In this document: positions 1-7,831 of the stretch, in pieces | Numbering within the stretch: the first letter of the stretch is position 1 | How the letters are laid out: every line of letters begins with the position of its first letter | Assembly (NCBI GenBank): GCA_017545365.1 | Contig: JAFWOP010000053.1 | Span: 1 to 64,000, forward strand | Origin: Bacteroidales bacterium | Lineage (GTDB): Bacteria > Bacteroidota > Bacteroidia > Bacteroidales > P3 | Reading direction: 5' to 3' | Length of the DNA: 64,000 nt | Program-made: the position numbers and the translations under genes | The notes under the pieces: generated by a model | Told to the model about the DNA's origin: nothing | The model's input: the letters and a program-made list of their open reading frames with translations, nothing else | Databases searched by the model: none

Positions 1-17
1 ATCGAAGATGCTGAATT

Positions 18-145
18 TCAATAACCCCACACAAGGAACGCAGTGTGGGGTCAACGAAAACCCTACTACTCAGCGTCCCGGAGGGACGCGACAATGGGAA
101 AGATTGGAAAAAAATCAGTCATACTTTATACTAGAGCGATAGGTA
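18..145. repeat. Dispersed repeat A, copy 1
   Basis: This stretch matches 10088-10205 closely: both hold a CCCCACACAAGGAACGCAG block, a CCCTACTA block, a CAGCGTC..GGAG..GACGC hairpin and an AATCAGTCATA tail. The match ends near base 145. It runs into the reading frame of the following gene, so the 5' end of that gene is repeat-derived. Confidence 0.75.
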
Positions 146-783
146 AACGCCTTGTCTATCTATTATGTATTGGGCGTACAGACCTTACTGGCAATGACTG
201 GGGCGATGTTTTTGCGGAGGCTATCGGAGGTAACCATTTGCAATCACCTCTAGGCATCGCTGATGTGGAATACAAGAAAATGGCATGGTCAATGAAAACC
301 GTCAAGTCAACTAACCCACATCGTGAGGATGCACAAGTAAGACTAATAAGCGGCCGTTGTTCACCCGACTATTCCTATGGAATCACCGACCCACATGAGG
401 ACATTCAAAAGACTGGTCGCGCCGTACTCAACATTTGGAACGAACGTGTCAACATAGCCAACGACTATTATAACCCCGTCCGTAACTGTATCCTTGTTCG
501 CAGTAACGACTTGCTCACATACACTCTTTTTGAAGAAGAAAACCACCGTTTCGTGGTAAACCAATATCTGTGGAAAGAGAACCAAAACGGCAACCTCATA
601 GGTGTGGACATTGAAAGTGACGAAACTCGGTTTACTTGGCAACCACATGGCTCACAGTTTACCATTCACACCCGCATACCAAAAAACGCAGTTAGGTTCA
701 AGATTAAGCAGCCTCCACTATTGAATGTTGAAGAGACCTTACGGCAAATCAACTACGATGATAGTTGGGTAAAGATATTATGA
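43..783 (+). CDS. Putative type II restriction endonuclease, probably 5'-truncated
   Basis: The frame encodes up to 246 residues, but roughly the first 34 lie inside dispersed repeat A; native-looking sequence begins around CIGRTDLTGNDWG. The segment SPLGIADVEYKKMAWSMKT resembles a divergent PD-(D/E)XK core (Asp, then a W-S-x-K strand). RLISGRCSPDYSYG, DPHEDIQKTG and FTWQPHGSQFTI recall strings I associate with type II restriction enzymes, although I cannot name the subfamily. No methyltransferase partner is visible; it may lie left of the window. Base composition is AT-richer than the following genes. Best reading: a remnant of a restriction gene whose start was replaced by a repeat. An intact small protein starting at the ATG at 94 cannot be excluded. 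Confidence 0.45.
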   Translation: MWGQRKPYYSASRRDATMGKIGKKSVILYTRAIGKRLVYLLCIGRTDLTGNDWGDVFAEAIGGNHLQSPLGIADVEYKKMAWSMKTVKSTNPHREDAQVRLISGRCSPDYSYGITDPHEDIQKTGRAVLNIWNERVNIANDYYNPVRNCILVRSNDLLTYTLFEEENHRFVVNQYLWKENQNGNLIGVDIESDETRFTWQPHGSQFTIHTRIPKNAVRFKIKQPPLLNVEETLRQINYDDSWVKIL

Positions 784-1016
784 GTTTCATATGATTTTGA
801 GAATGAGAATGGGTGTCGCAGAATACAAAAGGTTGTTTTGAAAAAGAATTAGTAGAAGACACAAGAAGGACAATCTTGCCTAGTCTAGTTTTTGCTTACG
901 TGAATAAGGACGTAATGGCATGCGTTGCAATTCTCGCATCGCACTCATACAGAGCGAATAGTGAACATTGTTGTTATGCGTGTTTTTCACCACTCTTCAT
1001 GTGTGTATTGAAATAC

Positions 1017-1044
1017 AAGGAGCAGGTCGTCCGACCTGCTCCTT
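1017..1044 (-). terminator. Terminator downstream of tRNA-His
   Basis: A perfect 13-bp stem (AAGGAGCAGGTCG / CGACCTGCTCCTT, two-base loop) lies directly 3' of tRNA-His on the minus strand. The tract after it is only moderately T-rich. Confidence 0.6.
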
Positions 1045-1045
1045 G

Positions 1046-1120
1046 GGTGGGAGGTGGGGCTCGAACCCACGACCTCCAGATCCACAATCTGGCGCTCTAA
1101 CCAGCTGAACTACGCCCACC
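1046..1120 (-). tRNA. tRNA-His(GTG)
   Basis: Read on the minus strand the sequence folds as a cloverleaf. The anticodon loop TTGTGGA between CCAGA and TCTGG gives anticodon GTG. The T arm is GTGGG-TTCGAGC-CCCAC. An extra 5' G opposite the discriminator C, the identity mark of tRNA-His, is present. One C:T mismatch lies in the acceptor stem. CCA is not encoded. Confidence 0.95.
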
Positions 1121-1142
1121 ATGCTGATTCGAAAATCGGCTG

Positions 1143-1150
1143 CAAAATTA
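1143..1150 (-). promoter_or_regulatory. -7 promoter box for tRNA-His
   Basis: TAATTTTG on the minus strand fits the Bacteroidota -7 consensus TAnnTTTG and lies 22 bases upstream of tRNA-His. Confidence 0.6.
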
Positions 1151-1193
1151 CTAACTTTTTCCGACATGACCAAATTAATTTCGAAAAAAAATG

Positions 1194-1201
1194 TATCTTT
1201 G
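1194..1201 (+). promoter_or_regulatory. -7 promoter box for the TrmH-family gene
   Basis: TATCTTTG lies four bases before the ATG at 1206. The expected transcription start falls on or within a few bases of the start codon, so the message may be leaderless. The box overlaps the in-frame ATG at 1191, which argues against that upstream start. Confidence 0.6.
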
Positions 1202-1205
1202 CCTT

Positions 1206-1952
1206 ATGATATCAAAGACAAAAACACGAGAACTTGCTGTATACAAGCAACAAAAGGTTTGTGACGAGGAGTCAGTATTTGTTGTGGAGGGGGTGAAGAT
1301 GTGCGAGGAAGTACTGGCTGCAAAACTACCTATAAAGACCATCTGCGCGACTAATTTGTGGCTTTCTGAGCACCCTCATCTGCCCTCAGATGCCGAAGTG
1401 ATTGAGGTTGACGACAATGCGCTTGACAGGCTCAGCAACCTACGTACCCCCAACGAGGTCTGGATGCTCCTCCCCCGCCCCATTGTGCAAACAACTTCCA
1501 AGCACCCGTTCCTTACACTTGCCCTCGACCACTTGCAGGACCCTGGCAACATGGGCACCATCATCCGCACTGCCGACTGGTTCGGCATCCGCCGCATCGT
1601 CTGCTCCGAAGGCACTGTGTCGTGCTACAACCCCAAGGTGGTGCAGTCCACCATGGGCAGCCTTTTCCGCACCGAGATTATATACACCAACCTGCCCTCG
1701 TACCTGTCGGAATGCGGTATGCCTGTGTATGGGGCATTGCTGGACGGCGACAACATCTGGGGCGACAGCCATCCGCTGCACTTGCAGCCGGGCGGCTCCG
1801 TTTTGGTCATCGGCAACGAAAGCCGCGGCATCACACCCGAAGTACAACAACTCGTCACCCACCGCGTCATGATTCCCAACATAGGAGGCACCGCCGAGTC
1901 GCTCAACGCATCGGTGGCCTGTGCCATCCTCTTAGCCGAACTGATGAAATGA
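1206..1952 (+). CDS. TrmH/SpoU-family RNA 2'-O-methyltransferase
   Basis: A 248-residue SPOUT enzyme expected to transfer a methyl group from S-adenosylmethionine to the ribose 2'-OH of a tRNA or rRNA nucleotide in the cytoplasm. An N-terminal substrate-binding domain (residues about 1-95) precedes the knotted domain. SpoU motif 1 is DPGNMGTIIRTADWFG (112-127, with N115 and R121), motif 2 GNESRGI (203-209) and motif 3 IPNIGGTAESLNASVA (223-238). The ATG at 1206 is preferred because the in-frame ATG at 1191 lies in the promoter box. Its stop overlaps the start of the GH97 gene as ATGA, so the two are probably co-transcribed. The RNA target (RlmB-like or other) cannot be decided here. Confidence 0.93.
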   Translation: MISKTKTRELAVYKQQKVCDEESVFVVEGVKMCEEVLAAKLPIKTICATNLWLSEHPHLPSDAEVIEVDDNALDRLSNLRTPNEVWMLLPRPIVQTTSKHPFLTLALDHLQDPGNMGTIIRTADWFGIRRIVCSEGTVSCYNPKVVQSTMGSLFRTEIIYTNLPSYLSECGMPVYGALLDGDNIWGDSHPLHLQPGGSVLVIGNESRGITPEVQQLVTHRVMIPNIGGTAESLNASVACAILLAELMK

Positions 1953-4030
1953 TGAAACCCCTGCTCTCCTATCGGCTCATACTGCTGGCTATCGGCTTGA
2001 CCACATACCTGTTGTCTGCTTGTCGCAACGACGACCAACTAGTCGTTTCGCCCGACGGCCACATCAGTGCCCGCTTCTATCTTGACAGCGAAGGCTCACC
2101 CTGCATCAGCGTGAAGAACGACAAAAAAGAAGTGCTTGCCATCACCCATATCGGATTCACAACGGCCGACAGCACCGACCTTAATAGCGGCTTCCAACTG
2201 ACTGACGACATTCTCCACACAAGCTTCAACGACACCGCCACCCTCCTTTGGGGCGAAAACAAGGTTGTCGAGTCGCACTACAACAACCTTCTAATCACAC
2301 TATTGAGCAACGACTCCATCGAGATGCTGCTTGAGCTACGCGTGGCGGACGACGGAGTGGCGTTCCAGTTTGAATACATCTATGCCGACAGCCTCGTGCT
2401 GACGGGCGAAAGCACCACCTATCGTTTTGCCCACGACGGCACCTGCTGGAGCATCCCCGCCAACTTCGAGAGCTACGAGTTCGCCTACCGCGAGCAGCCG
2501 CTGTCGCAGACTTCCGATGCCAACACCCCGTTTACCTTCCACCTACCCGCGTGCGGCATATACGGTTCCATACACGAGGCCGCCCTGTACGACATGCCTG
2601 AGATGACCCTGGTACGCGACAGCCTCGACAGCCTGACGTTCCACACCTGGCTTTCGCCCGACAACACGGGCAGCGGCACCGTCGCCGCCCTCGAGGGTTT
2701 CCCAAAATCGACTTGGCGGACGCTGACGCTAGGGCGCAAGGCCGTAGACCTCATCAACAGCAGCCTTATCCTCAACTGCAATTGGGACTGGGACGACATA
2801 TACCACACCACCGACTACGCCTGGTCGCGTCCCCTGAAATATATCGGCATCTGGTGGGGCATGCATCTGGGCATCAACAGCTGGACACCCGACCACCGTC
2901 ACGGAGCCACCACCGCCAATGCGCTACAGTATATCGACTTCGCCGCAGAGAACAATATTGATGCGGTGCTTTTCGAGGGCTGGAACCGCGGATGGGAGCA
3001 ATGGGGAGGCACACAGGTGTTCGACTTCCTCCATGCCGCACCCGACTTCGACGTGGAGCGGGTCATCGCCTACGCCCACAGCAAGGGTGTACAAATCATC
3101 ATGCACCATGAGACCGGCGGCAACATACCCCACTACGAGGCAGAGATGGGACGGGCCTTCCAGTGGTGCCAGGACCATGGCATACACTATGTGAAGACCG
3201 GCTATGCGGGCGGCTTCCCCAACCACGAGCTGCACCACTCGCAATATGGCGTGAAGCACTATCAGAAGGCAGTCCAATGTGCCGCCGACCACCAGATAGC
3301 CCTTGACGTGCACGAGCCCATCAAGCCCACCGGCCTCTGCCGCACCTATCCCAACCTAATGACTGGCGAAGGAGCCCGCGGCATGGAATGGAATGCCTGG
3401 AGCGAAGGCAACAGCCCTGCACACACCACCATCCTCCCCTTCACCCGCCTACTGGCAGGGCCTATGGACTACACGCCCGGCATCTTCGACATCACCTACC
3501 AGCACATCAAAGACAACCCCGACTGCCGCAAGTGGAACCAGCGTGACGCCCGCGAATGCCGCGTACACACCACCCTTGCCAAACAATGTGCCCTGTGGGT
3601 AGTCATCTATTCCCCCTTGGTGATGGCCGCCGACCTGATTGATAACTACCAAACCGCCCTGCCCGACGGCAAGAAAGACATACACCCCATGTTCCAGTTC
3701 TTCCGCGACTATAACCCCGACTGCGACTGGTCGCGAGCCCTCGAAGGCGAGCCGGGACAATATGTCGTCATCGTCCGCCGTGCTGGTGACACCTACTACC
3801 TCGGAGCCGTCACCAACGAGCATCCTCGCGACATCGACATCCCCCTCGACTTCCTCCCCAACACCGCAACCCCTTACACGGCCACCCTCTATGCCGACGG
3901 GGACGATGCCCACTACGATACCAACCCCACCAGCTATAAGGTATACACTGAAAAGGTAACCGCCGACGGCAAGTTGCATCTGCATCTGGCCCCCGGCGGC
4001 GGATGTGCTGTGGTAATACGACAATCTTAG
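1949..4030 (+). CDS. GH97 glycoside hydrolase, inverting SusB-type, lipoprotein
   Basis: A 693-residue secreted lipoprotein (LLSAC lipobox, C25) with the N-terminal beta-sandwich, central TIM barrel and C-terminal beta domain of GH97. The barrel has the catalytic pattern of inverting members such as SusB: E388 in MHHET, E456 in VHEPIKPTG and E480 in GMEWNAW. Spacing is 68 and 24 residues, against 69 and 24 in SusB (E439, E508, E532), so alpha-glucosidase-type activity at the periplasmic face is likely. Start is ATG 1949 or 1952, overlapping the TrmH stop. Its end overlaps by a few bases with the convergent lipoprotein gene. Not part of a SusCD locus in this window. Exact substrate unknown. 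Confidence 0.92.
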   Translation: MMKPLLSYRLILLAIGLTTYLLSACRNDDQLVVSPDGHISARFYLDSEGSPCISVKNDKKEVLAITHIGFTTADSTDLNSGFQLTDDILHTSFNDTATLLWGENKVVESHYNNLLITLLSNDSIEMLLELRVADDGVAFQFEYIYADSLVLTGESTTYRFAHDGTCWSIPANFESYEFAYREQPLSQTSDANTPFTFHLPACGIYGSIHEAALYDMPEMTLVRDSLDSLTFHTWLSPDNTGSGTVAALEGFPKSTWRTLTLGRKAVDLINSSLILNCNWDWDDIYHTTDYAWSRPLKYIGIWWGMHLGINSWTPDHRHGATTANALQYIDFAAENNIDAVLFEGWNRGWEQWGGTQVFDFLHAAPDFDVERVIAYAHSKGVQIIMHHETGGNIPHYEAEMGRAFQWCQDHGIHYVKTGYAGGFPNHELHHSQYGVKHYQKAVQCAADHQIALDVHEPIKPTGLCRTYPNLMTGEGARGMEWNAWSEGNSPAHTTILPFTRLLAGPMDYTPGIFDITYQHIKDNPDCRKWNQRDARECRVHTTLAKQCALWVVIYSPLVMAADLIDNYQTALPDGKKDIHPMFQFFRDYNPDCDWSRALEGEPGQYVVIVRRAGDTYYLGAVTNEHPRDIDIPLDFLPNTATPYTATLYADGDDAHYDTNPTSYKVYTEKVTADGKLHLHLAPGGGCAVVIRQS

Positions 4031-5172
4031 TTCGTCCTCCTTCTCGGCGACAGGAAAAGAGTGACAACAGCGAGGAGGATGACGAGTATGGTGACCACAA
4101 AGGCCCAGACGTTGACGGCACGGGAGGTGGCGGTGATAGTGTAGTCGTGCGGAATAAGGCGGTTGCCCGTCAACCGGTAACGGACAGCCCCCTCGTCCAA
4201 AATGCCGGTTCCCGCATCCACTATCTTGCCTGGCAGCACCAGCCAGTAATCCATCTTGAGCGACATCAGTTCCACGATAGCATTCATACAGGTATCCAGC
4301 TTCCGCTCGATAGTGCTAGAGGCAAAGGCCGGAACCGAAACACCATCGCCAAAATAAGAAATGAAAAGTGAGTCGATATCATCGCCCAACGAAAACTGGT
4401 GGTCGAGGGCATAACTGACCAGTGAGTCACGGTTGGCCCGATAGGCACTCTCGTCCAAAGAGAGGTCATACAGCGAATCACACATTTCTCCCGTCCCTTT
4501 GAATTCCACCGCATCGTATGCAGCGGCCACATAGTTCGCCACCAGCCAGCGGTCACATTGCTCCTCCAGCATGTCGTAAGTCTCCTTCTTCTCAATTGGG
4601 GAATAACCCTGCATCAGGTCGGGCTCGCCGGTGAACCAGTAGGATGCCTCATCATCGTTAAGGAATTTGTCGAGCGGGTAGTAGAGCAACTGAGTCTGGT
4701 GGAGGTAAGTCTCCTCGTATGTGTAATAGGTATAGAACCAGCGGAAACGCTTGGTGAGCGAAGCCTGAGGGAGCAAAGGCATTCCGGCGGATAGCACTAT
4801 GGGTGCTGCGGCCATCTCTTCCACCGAGGAGAAGCCTCGCTCGGCAAAGATAGACAAAGTGTCGGCCACGTTATTGGTGGGCAGCGATGTATGGAGCTTG
4901 CCGTACTGCCGGACGGTCATGGGATAGGCATGACGAGCCGTATCACCCTTTATGCCCCAGGTCTTGACCCATACGCTGTCCGACAGAACCAACAGCAACT
5001 GTGTTTCGGCATCGGGATGTCCCACAAGCGTTGCCGAGTCGGCGGTGAAGGAGACCTCGCGCCGACACGAGCCGTCGCGCTGGATGGTGGTACGCATCTG
5101 TATATCCTGCTCCGAGCAGGAGGCCAACAGCCCTGCCATCGCAAGCAGGGAGAAAAATCTAGAGGTTTTCAT
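4027..5172 (-). CDS. Uncharacterised lipoprotein with C-terminal membrane anchor
   Basis: 381 residues with a lipoprotein signal (LLASC lipobox, C19), a long acidic and aromatic extracytoplasmic region without a recognised motif, and a C-terminal hydrophobic helix (VWAFVVTILVILLAVVTLFL) followed by RRR. The two membrane attachments would tether both ends, with the tail positively charged inside. It is the last gene of an ECF sigma operon and overlaps the preceding membrane protein gene by 14 bases, so it is likely an output or sensor of that sigma system. Function unknown. Confidence 0.85.
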   Translation of the reverse strand: MKTSRFFSLLAMAGLLASCSEQDIQMRTTIQRDGSCRREVSFTADSATLVGHPDAETQLLLVLSDSVWVKTWGIKGDTARHAYPMTVRQYGKLHTSLPTNNVADTLSIFAERGFSSVEEMAAAPIVLSAGMPLLPQASLTKRFRWFYTYYTYEETYLHQTQLLYYPLDKFLNDDEASYWFTGEPDLMQGYSPIEKKETYDMLEEQCDRWLVANYVAAAYDAVEFKGTGEMCDSLYDLSLDESAYRANRDSLVSYALDHQFSLGDDIDSLFISYFGDGVSVPAFASSTIERKLDTCMNAIVELMSLKMDYWLVLPGKIVDAGTGILDEGAVRYRLTGNRLIPHDYTITATSRAVNVWAFVVTILVILLAVVTLFLSPRRRTN

Positions 5173-5572
5173 GTCTTAGTCTTTTAAATTCATTATGATA
5201 AAAGGTCCGCTCGTTCTTTTCCTCCATATAGCACCTATATAATTCCCGGGGAGTGTTGGCAGAGGGAAAGTCGGAGAGGCTGATTTGATACCGTTCCATA
5301 TCGGGGAGATAACACACCTGGGCGTATGCCTTGGTTGGCTGCTGGTAATTCAGCAAAATGAAATAGCCGACAAACAGCAGCGAGGCCACCGACGCGGCCA
5401 CTCTCAGCGGCATAAACCAACTGTGCTGGAGAGGACGCAGTTTCTTGGGTGCCTGCTCAGCTTCTTCGATGCGGCTCATGATAAGGTCGGCCATCGCCTC
5501 CTCATCCTCTAGCCGGGCCTGTTGCTGCAACCGAGCCGTCAGCGTGTCGAGTATTTTGTCAGTGTCATTCAT
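5159..5572 (-). CDS. Single-span membrane protein, putative anti-sigma factor
   Basis: 137 residues. An acidic N-terminal cytoplasmic part (about 1-50) precedes one transmembrane helix (about 55-75, VAASVASLLFVGYFILL) and a short extracytoplasmic tail. It overlaps the ECF sigma gene by 8 bases and the downstream lipoprotein by 14, implying translational coupling. Position, size and topology fit an anti-sigma factor for the adjacent sigma gene. No zinc-binding HxxxCxxC motif is present, so it is not a ZAS-type anti-sigma. Assignment rests mainly on context. Confidence 0.7.
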   Translation of the reverse strand: MNDTDKILDTLTARLQQQARLEDEEAMADLIMSRIEEAEQAPKKLRPLQHSWFMPLRVAASVASLLFVGYFILLNYQQPTKAYAQVCYLPDMERYQISLSDFPSANTPRELYRCYMEEKNERTFYHNEFKRLRHENL

Positions 5573-6116
5573 ATCCTAGTTTCTTTAAACGTTTTTTGAT
5601 GTTCTGTCTTGCTGCATAGAGATTGGACTTTACTTGCTGGGCATCCATGCCCGTTATTTCTTCTATCTCGTCGCTCTCCAGCCCTTCGAGCTGGCAAAGG
5701 GTGAAGACCACCCGCTGCTTGTCGCCCAGCTCTGCGGTCAGCGTCCTGACTATCGAGGCCAGCTCCTTATTCTCCAACTGTCGATGCGCTGTGTCCTCGC
5801 TTAAGAAGAGCTGTAGCTGCTCCACATCTTCGGGCAGCGGGACAAGGCGTCTAAGCTGTTTCAGGCGGTCCATACAGCGGCGGGTGGCAATGGTGTAGAG
5901 CCAAGTGGAGAAAGCATGTCGCGAATCGTATCGGCCAATCGTCTGCCATGCCTTGACGAAAGTGTCCTGCACAATGTCCTTTGCCTCCTCCTCGTCGCCC
6001 AGCATCTTCAAGCACTGCGAGAAGACCATCCGCTGGTACTGAACCACCAGAGGTCGGAACGCCGACCGGTCGCCAGCCTGACATCGTTTGACTATTTCAT
6101 ATTCTGCGGGGCTCAT
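5565..6116 (-). CDS. ECF-type RNA polymerase sigma factor
   Basis: 183 residues from MSPAEYE. Region 2 (about 20-85) contains EEEAKDIVQDTFVKAWQ and the -10 reading segment FSTWLYTIATRRCMDRLKQ. Region 4 (about 125-175) has GLESDEIEEITGMDAQQVKS, a helix-turn-helix, followed by basic residues. It directs RNA polymerase to envelope-response promoters in related systems. An in-frame upstream ATG at 6188 would add 24 unconserved residues; the ATG at 6116 gives the usual ECF N-terminus. First gene of a three-gene run with a putative anti-sigma and a lipoprotein; no TAnnTTTG box was seen directly upstream, consistent with possible autoregulation. Confidence 0.93.
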   Translation of the reverse strand: MSPAEYEIVKRCQAGDRSAFRPLVVQYQRMVFSQCLKMLGDEEEAKDIVQDTFVKAWQTIGRYDSRHAFSTWLYTIATRRCMDRLKQLRRLVPLPEDVEQLQLFLSEDTAHRQLENKELASIVRTLTAELGDKQRVVFTLCQLEGLESDEIEEITGMDAQQVKSNLYAARQNIKKRLKKLGYE

Positions 6117-6191
6117 ATTTGAAGTCTTTCGAATTGTTGTTCCCCTATGATACGACCGAAGGGAGGAAAAGTCGAAAGCGGAGTACACTTT

Positions 6192-7829
6192 TTATTGCAG
6201 CAACAATTTCCGAGTGCTGACCCCTCGAGATGTGAGGAGCCTCACCCAATAGCAACCAGGGCGCTGCGCAGAAAGCGGAAGCACGGTAACCGTAGCTCGG
6301 ATGGACTGCCTCAGCACTTCCCTGCCCCAAGCGTCGATGATGCTCACTGCGGCCTCCGGCACCTCGGCATCATCCAGCACACACCACACCTGGTCATGAG
6401 TCGGATTGGGGAAGAGGAGAAAAGCCACCCCCGCTTCCTGCCTTATGCCAACCGGCCGCGGTGTCCCCACCGCACGTCCAAAGTCGGGTATGCCGTAGCC
6501 GCCACGATTGTCTACTGATTCTGTCAGACTGCCCCAGCTGCGGACACTGTCGCACAACTGGCCGGGCGACAGGTCGGGGTAACGCTGCCACAGGCACGCC
6601 ATCATTCCCGCCATAAGCGGGCAGGCCAACGAGGTGCCGCTGACGTGATTTACCAGGCCGGCAGAGGTGATGCAGCTGACCTTGTAGCCTTGGGCCAGCA
6701 CATCGGGCTTCACCCGCAGGTCGGCCGTAGGACCGTAGGAACTGAAGTCACACACTTCGCCATCCAAGTTACACGCCCCAACCGTGAGCACTCGGGCCGC
6801 ATCGGCAGGGATATTGAGGTGCGGGGAATCGGCATCGCCTTCGTTGCCCGCAGCGTTGAGGACCAGCATGCCGCGGCTTACGGCTATATCCGCCGCCCGA
6901 GACATGTCGACAGTGCGTCCGTCCAAGTCGTCATTCGTATGGTTCAAAGTGGAGTCGTCGAAACTGAAATAGCCCAACGAGGTGGTGACGATATCAGCCC
7001 CCAAGCTGTCGAGATATTCGGCTGCCGCCACCCAGTTGTACTCCTCCAAGGGGGTCTCGCTGAGCGTGCTCTCTGTGCGGCACAGCACATAGCTGGCCTT
7101 CGGGGCTGTCCCCACAAACTGGCCAGGAACATTGGCAGCCATGGTGGAGAGCACCAGAGTACCATGCATGTGGATGTTGTAGAGATTGTTGTCGTCCCAC
7201 ACGAAGTCGCGTGTCGCCACCAAGCGTCTTTCGGCTCGCAGCGAGTCGAAAAAGGGCACACTGTCCACCCCTGGAAAGCCTCCGTCGCATACGCCTATCA
7301 GCATTCCCTCACCCCTGTAGCCGCTCCTGTGCAGCGGGATGCCGCCCAGCTGGGCGATGGCATCGTAGGCATAGGCGTAGTAACCCTGAGAAAATGGCGT
7401 GTCAAAAGGAACCGGCTCCACCTCCTCGCCCCTCCGGGGAACCTTCACATTAGGAGCCTTACGCGGGCCTCGGTCATACAGCCGGTAGTCTTTCACGAAA
7501 GGGAGCGTGTCGAGTATCGCGGCCTGAGTGTCGCTCGCGGCAAACAGGGTCACCCCGTTGAGCCACTTGGAGCGGTTCTGCACGATGAATCCAGCCTGGC
7601 GGAAACGATTCAGGTACACCTCACTCACCGGCAGGTCCAAACTGTCGACGGCAATCTGTTGGCGGGCTCGCCGTTCCAATGCGCGAGCCGACAGATAGGC
7701 CTCGGGCTGCTGCAAAGTGTAAGCGCATCCCACCTTGTCGGTCAGCTCCACCCAGTATTTGTATACCGTATCCTGAGCCCACGACGGCAATGCCAGCCCC
7801 AGAAAGGCCACTATGGTAATGAGCCTCAT
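6192..7829 (-). CDS. Subtilisin-like serine protease (S8) with type IX secretion domain
   Basis: 545 residues: Sec signal peptide (about 1-18, ending PSWA-Q), propeptide region, S8 catalytic domain and a C-terminal sorting domain. The triad is readable as D182 in GVCDGGFPGVD, H222 in IHMHGT and S400 in VSGTSLACP, with oxyanion N329 in AAGNEG. The last 80 residues (FLLFPNPTHDQVW, then IDAWGREVL and a final TRKLLLQ) match type-A T9SS C-terminal domains, so it should be exported across the outer membrane and anchored or released. It starts two bases after the GH97 stop on the same strand, so probably one transcript. Substrate unknown. Confidence 0.93.
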   Translation of the reverse strand: MRLITIVAFLGLALPSWAQDTVYKYWVELTDKVGCAYTLQQPEAYLSARALERRARQQIAVDSLDLPVSEVYLNRFRQAGFIVQNRSKWLNGVTLFAASDTQAAILDTLPFVKDYRLYDRGPRKAPNVKVPRRGEEVEPVPFDTPFSQGYYAYAYDAIAQLGGIPLHRSGYRGEGMLIGVCDGGFPGVDSVPFFDSLRAERRLVATRDFVWDDNNLYNIHMHGTLVLSTMAANVPGQFVGTAPKASYVLCRTESTLSETPLEEYNWVAAAEYLDSLGADIVTTSLGYFSFDDSTLNHTNDDLDGRTVDMSRAADIAVSRGMLVLNAAGNEGDADSPHLNIPADAARVLTVGACNLDGEVCDFSSYGPTADLRVKPDVLAQGYKVSCITSAGLVNHVSGTSLACPLMAGMMACLWQRYPDLSPGQLCDSVRSWGSLTESVDNRGGYGIPDFGRAVGTPRPVGIRQEAGVAFLLFPNPTHDQVWCVLDDAEVPEAAVSIIDAWGREVLRQSIRATVTVLPLSAQRPGCYWVRLLTSRGVSTRKLLLQ

Positions 7830-7831
7830 GG

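Noticed and set aside
813..1100. Plus-strand ORF of 95 codons across the tRNA-His region
   Set aside because: It reads through the tRNA-His gene and its terminator on the opposite strand; no promoter or protein-like pattern.
3449..4024. 191-codon ORF antisense to the first GH97 gene
   Set aside because: GC-rich codon positions of the real gene create long open antisense frames; composition is Val/Gly-rich and unlike a protein, and the GH97 motifs are intact.
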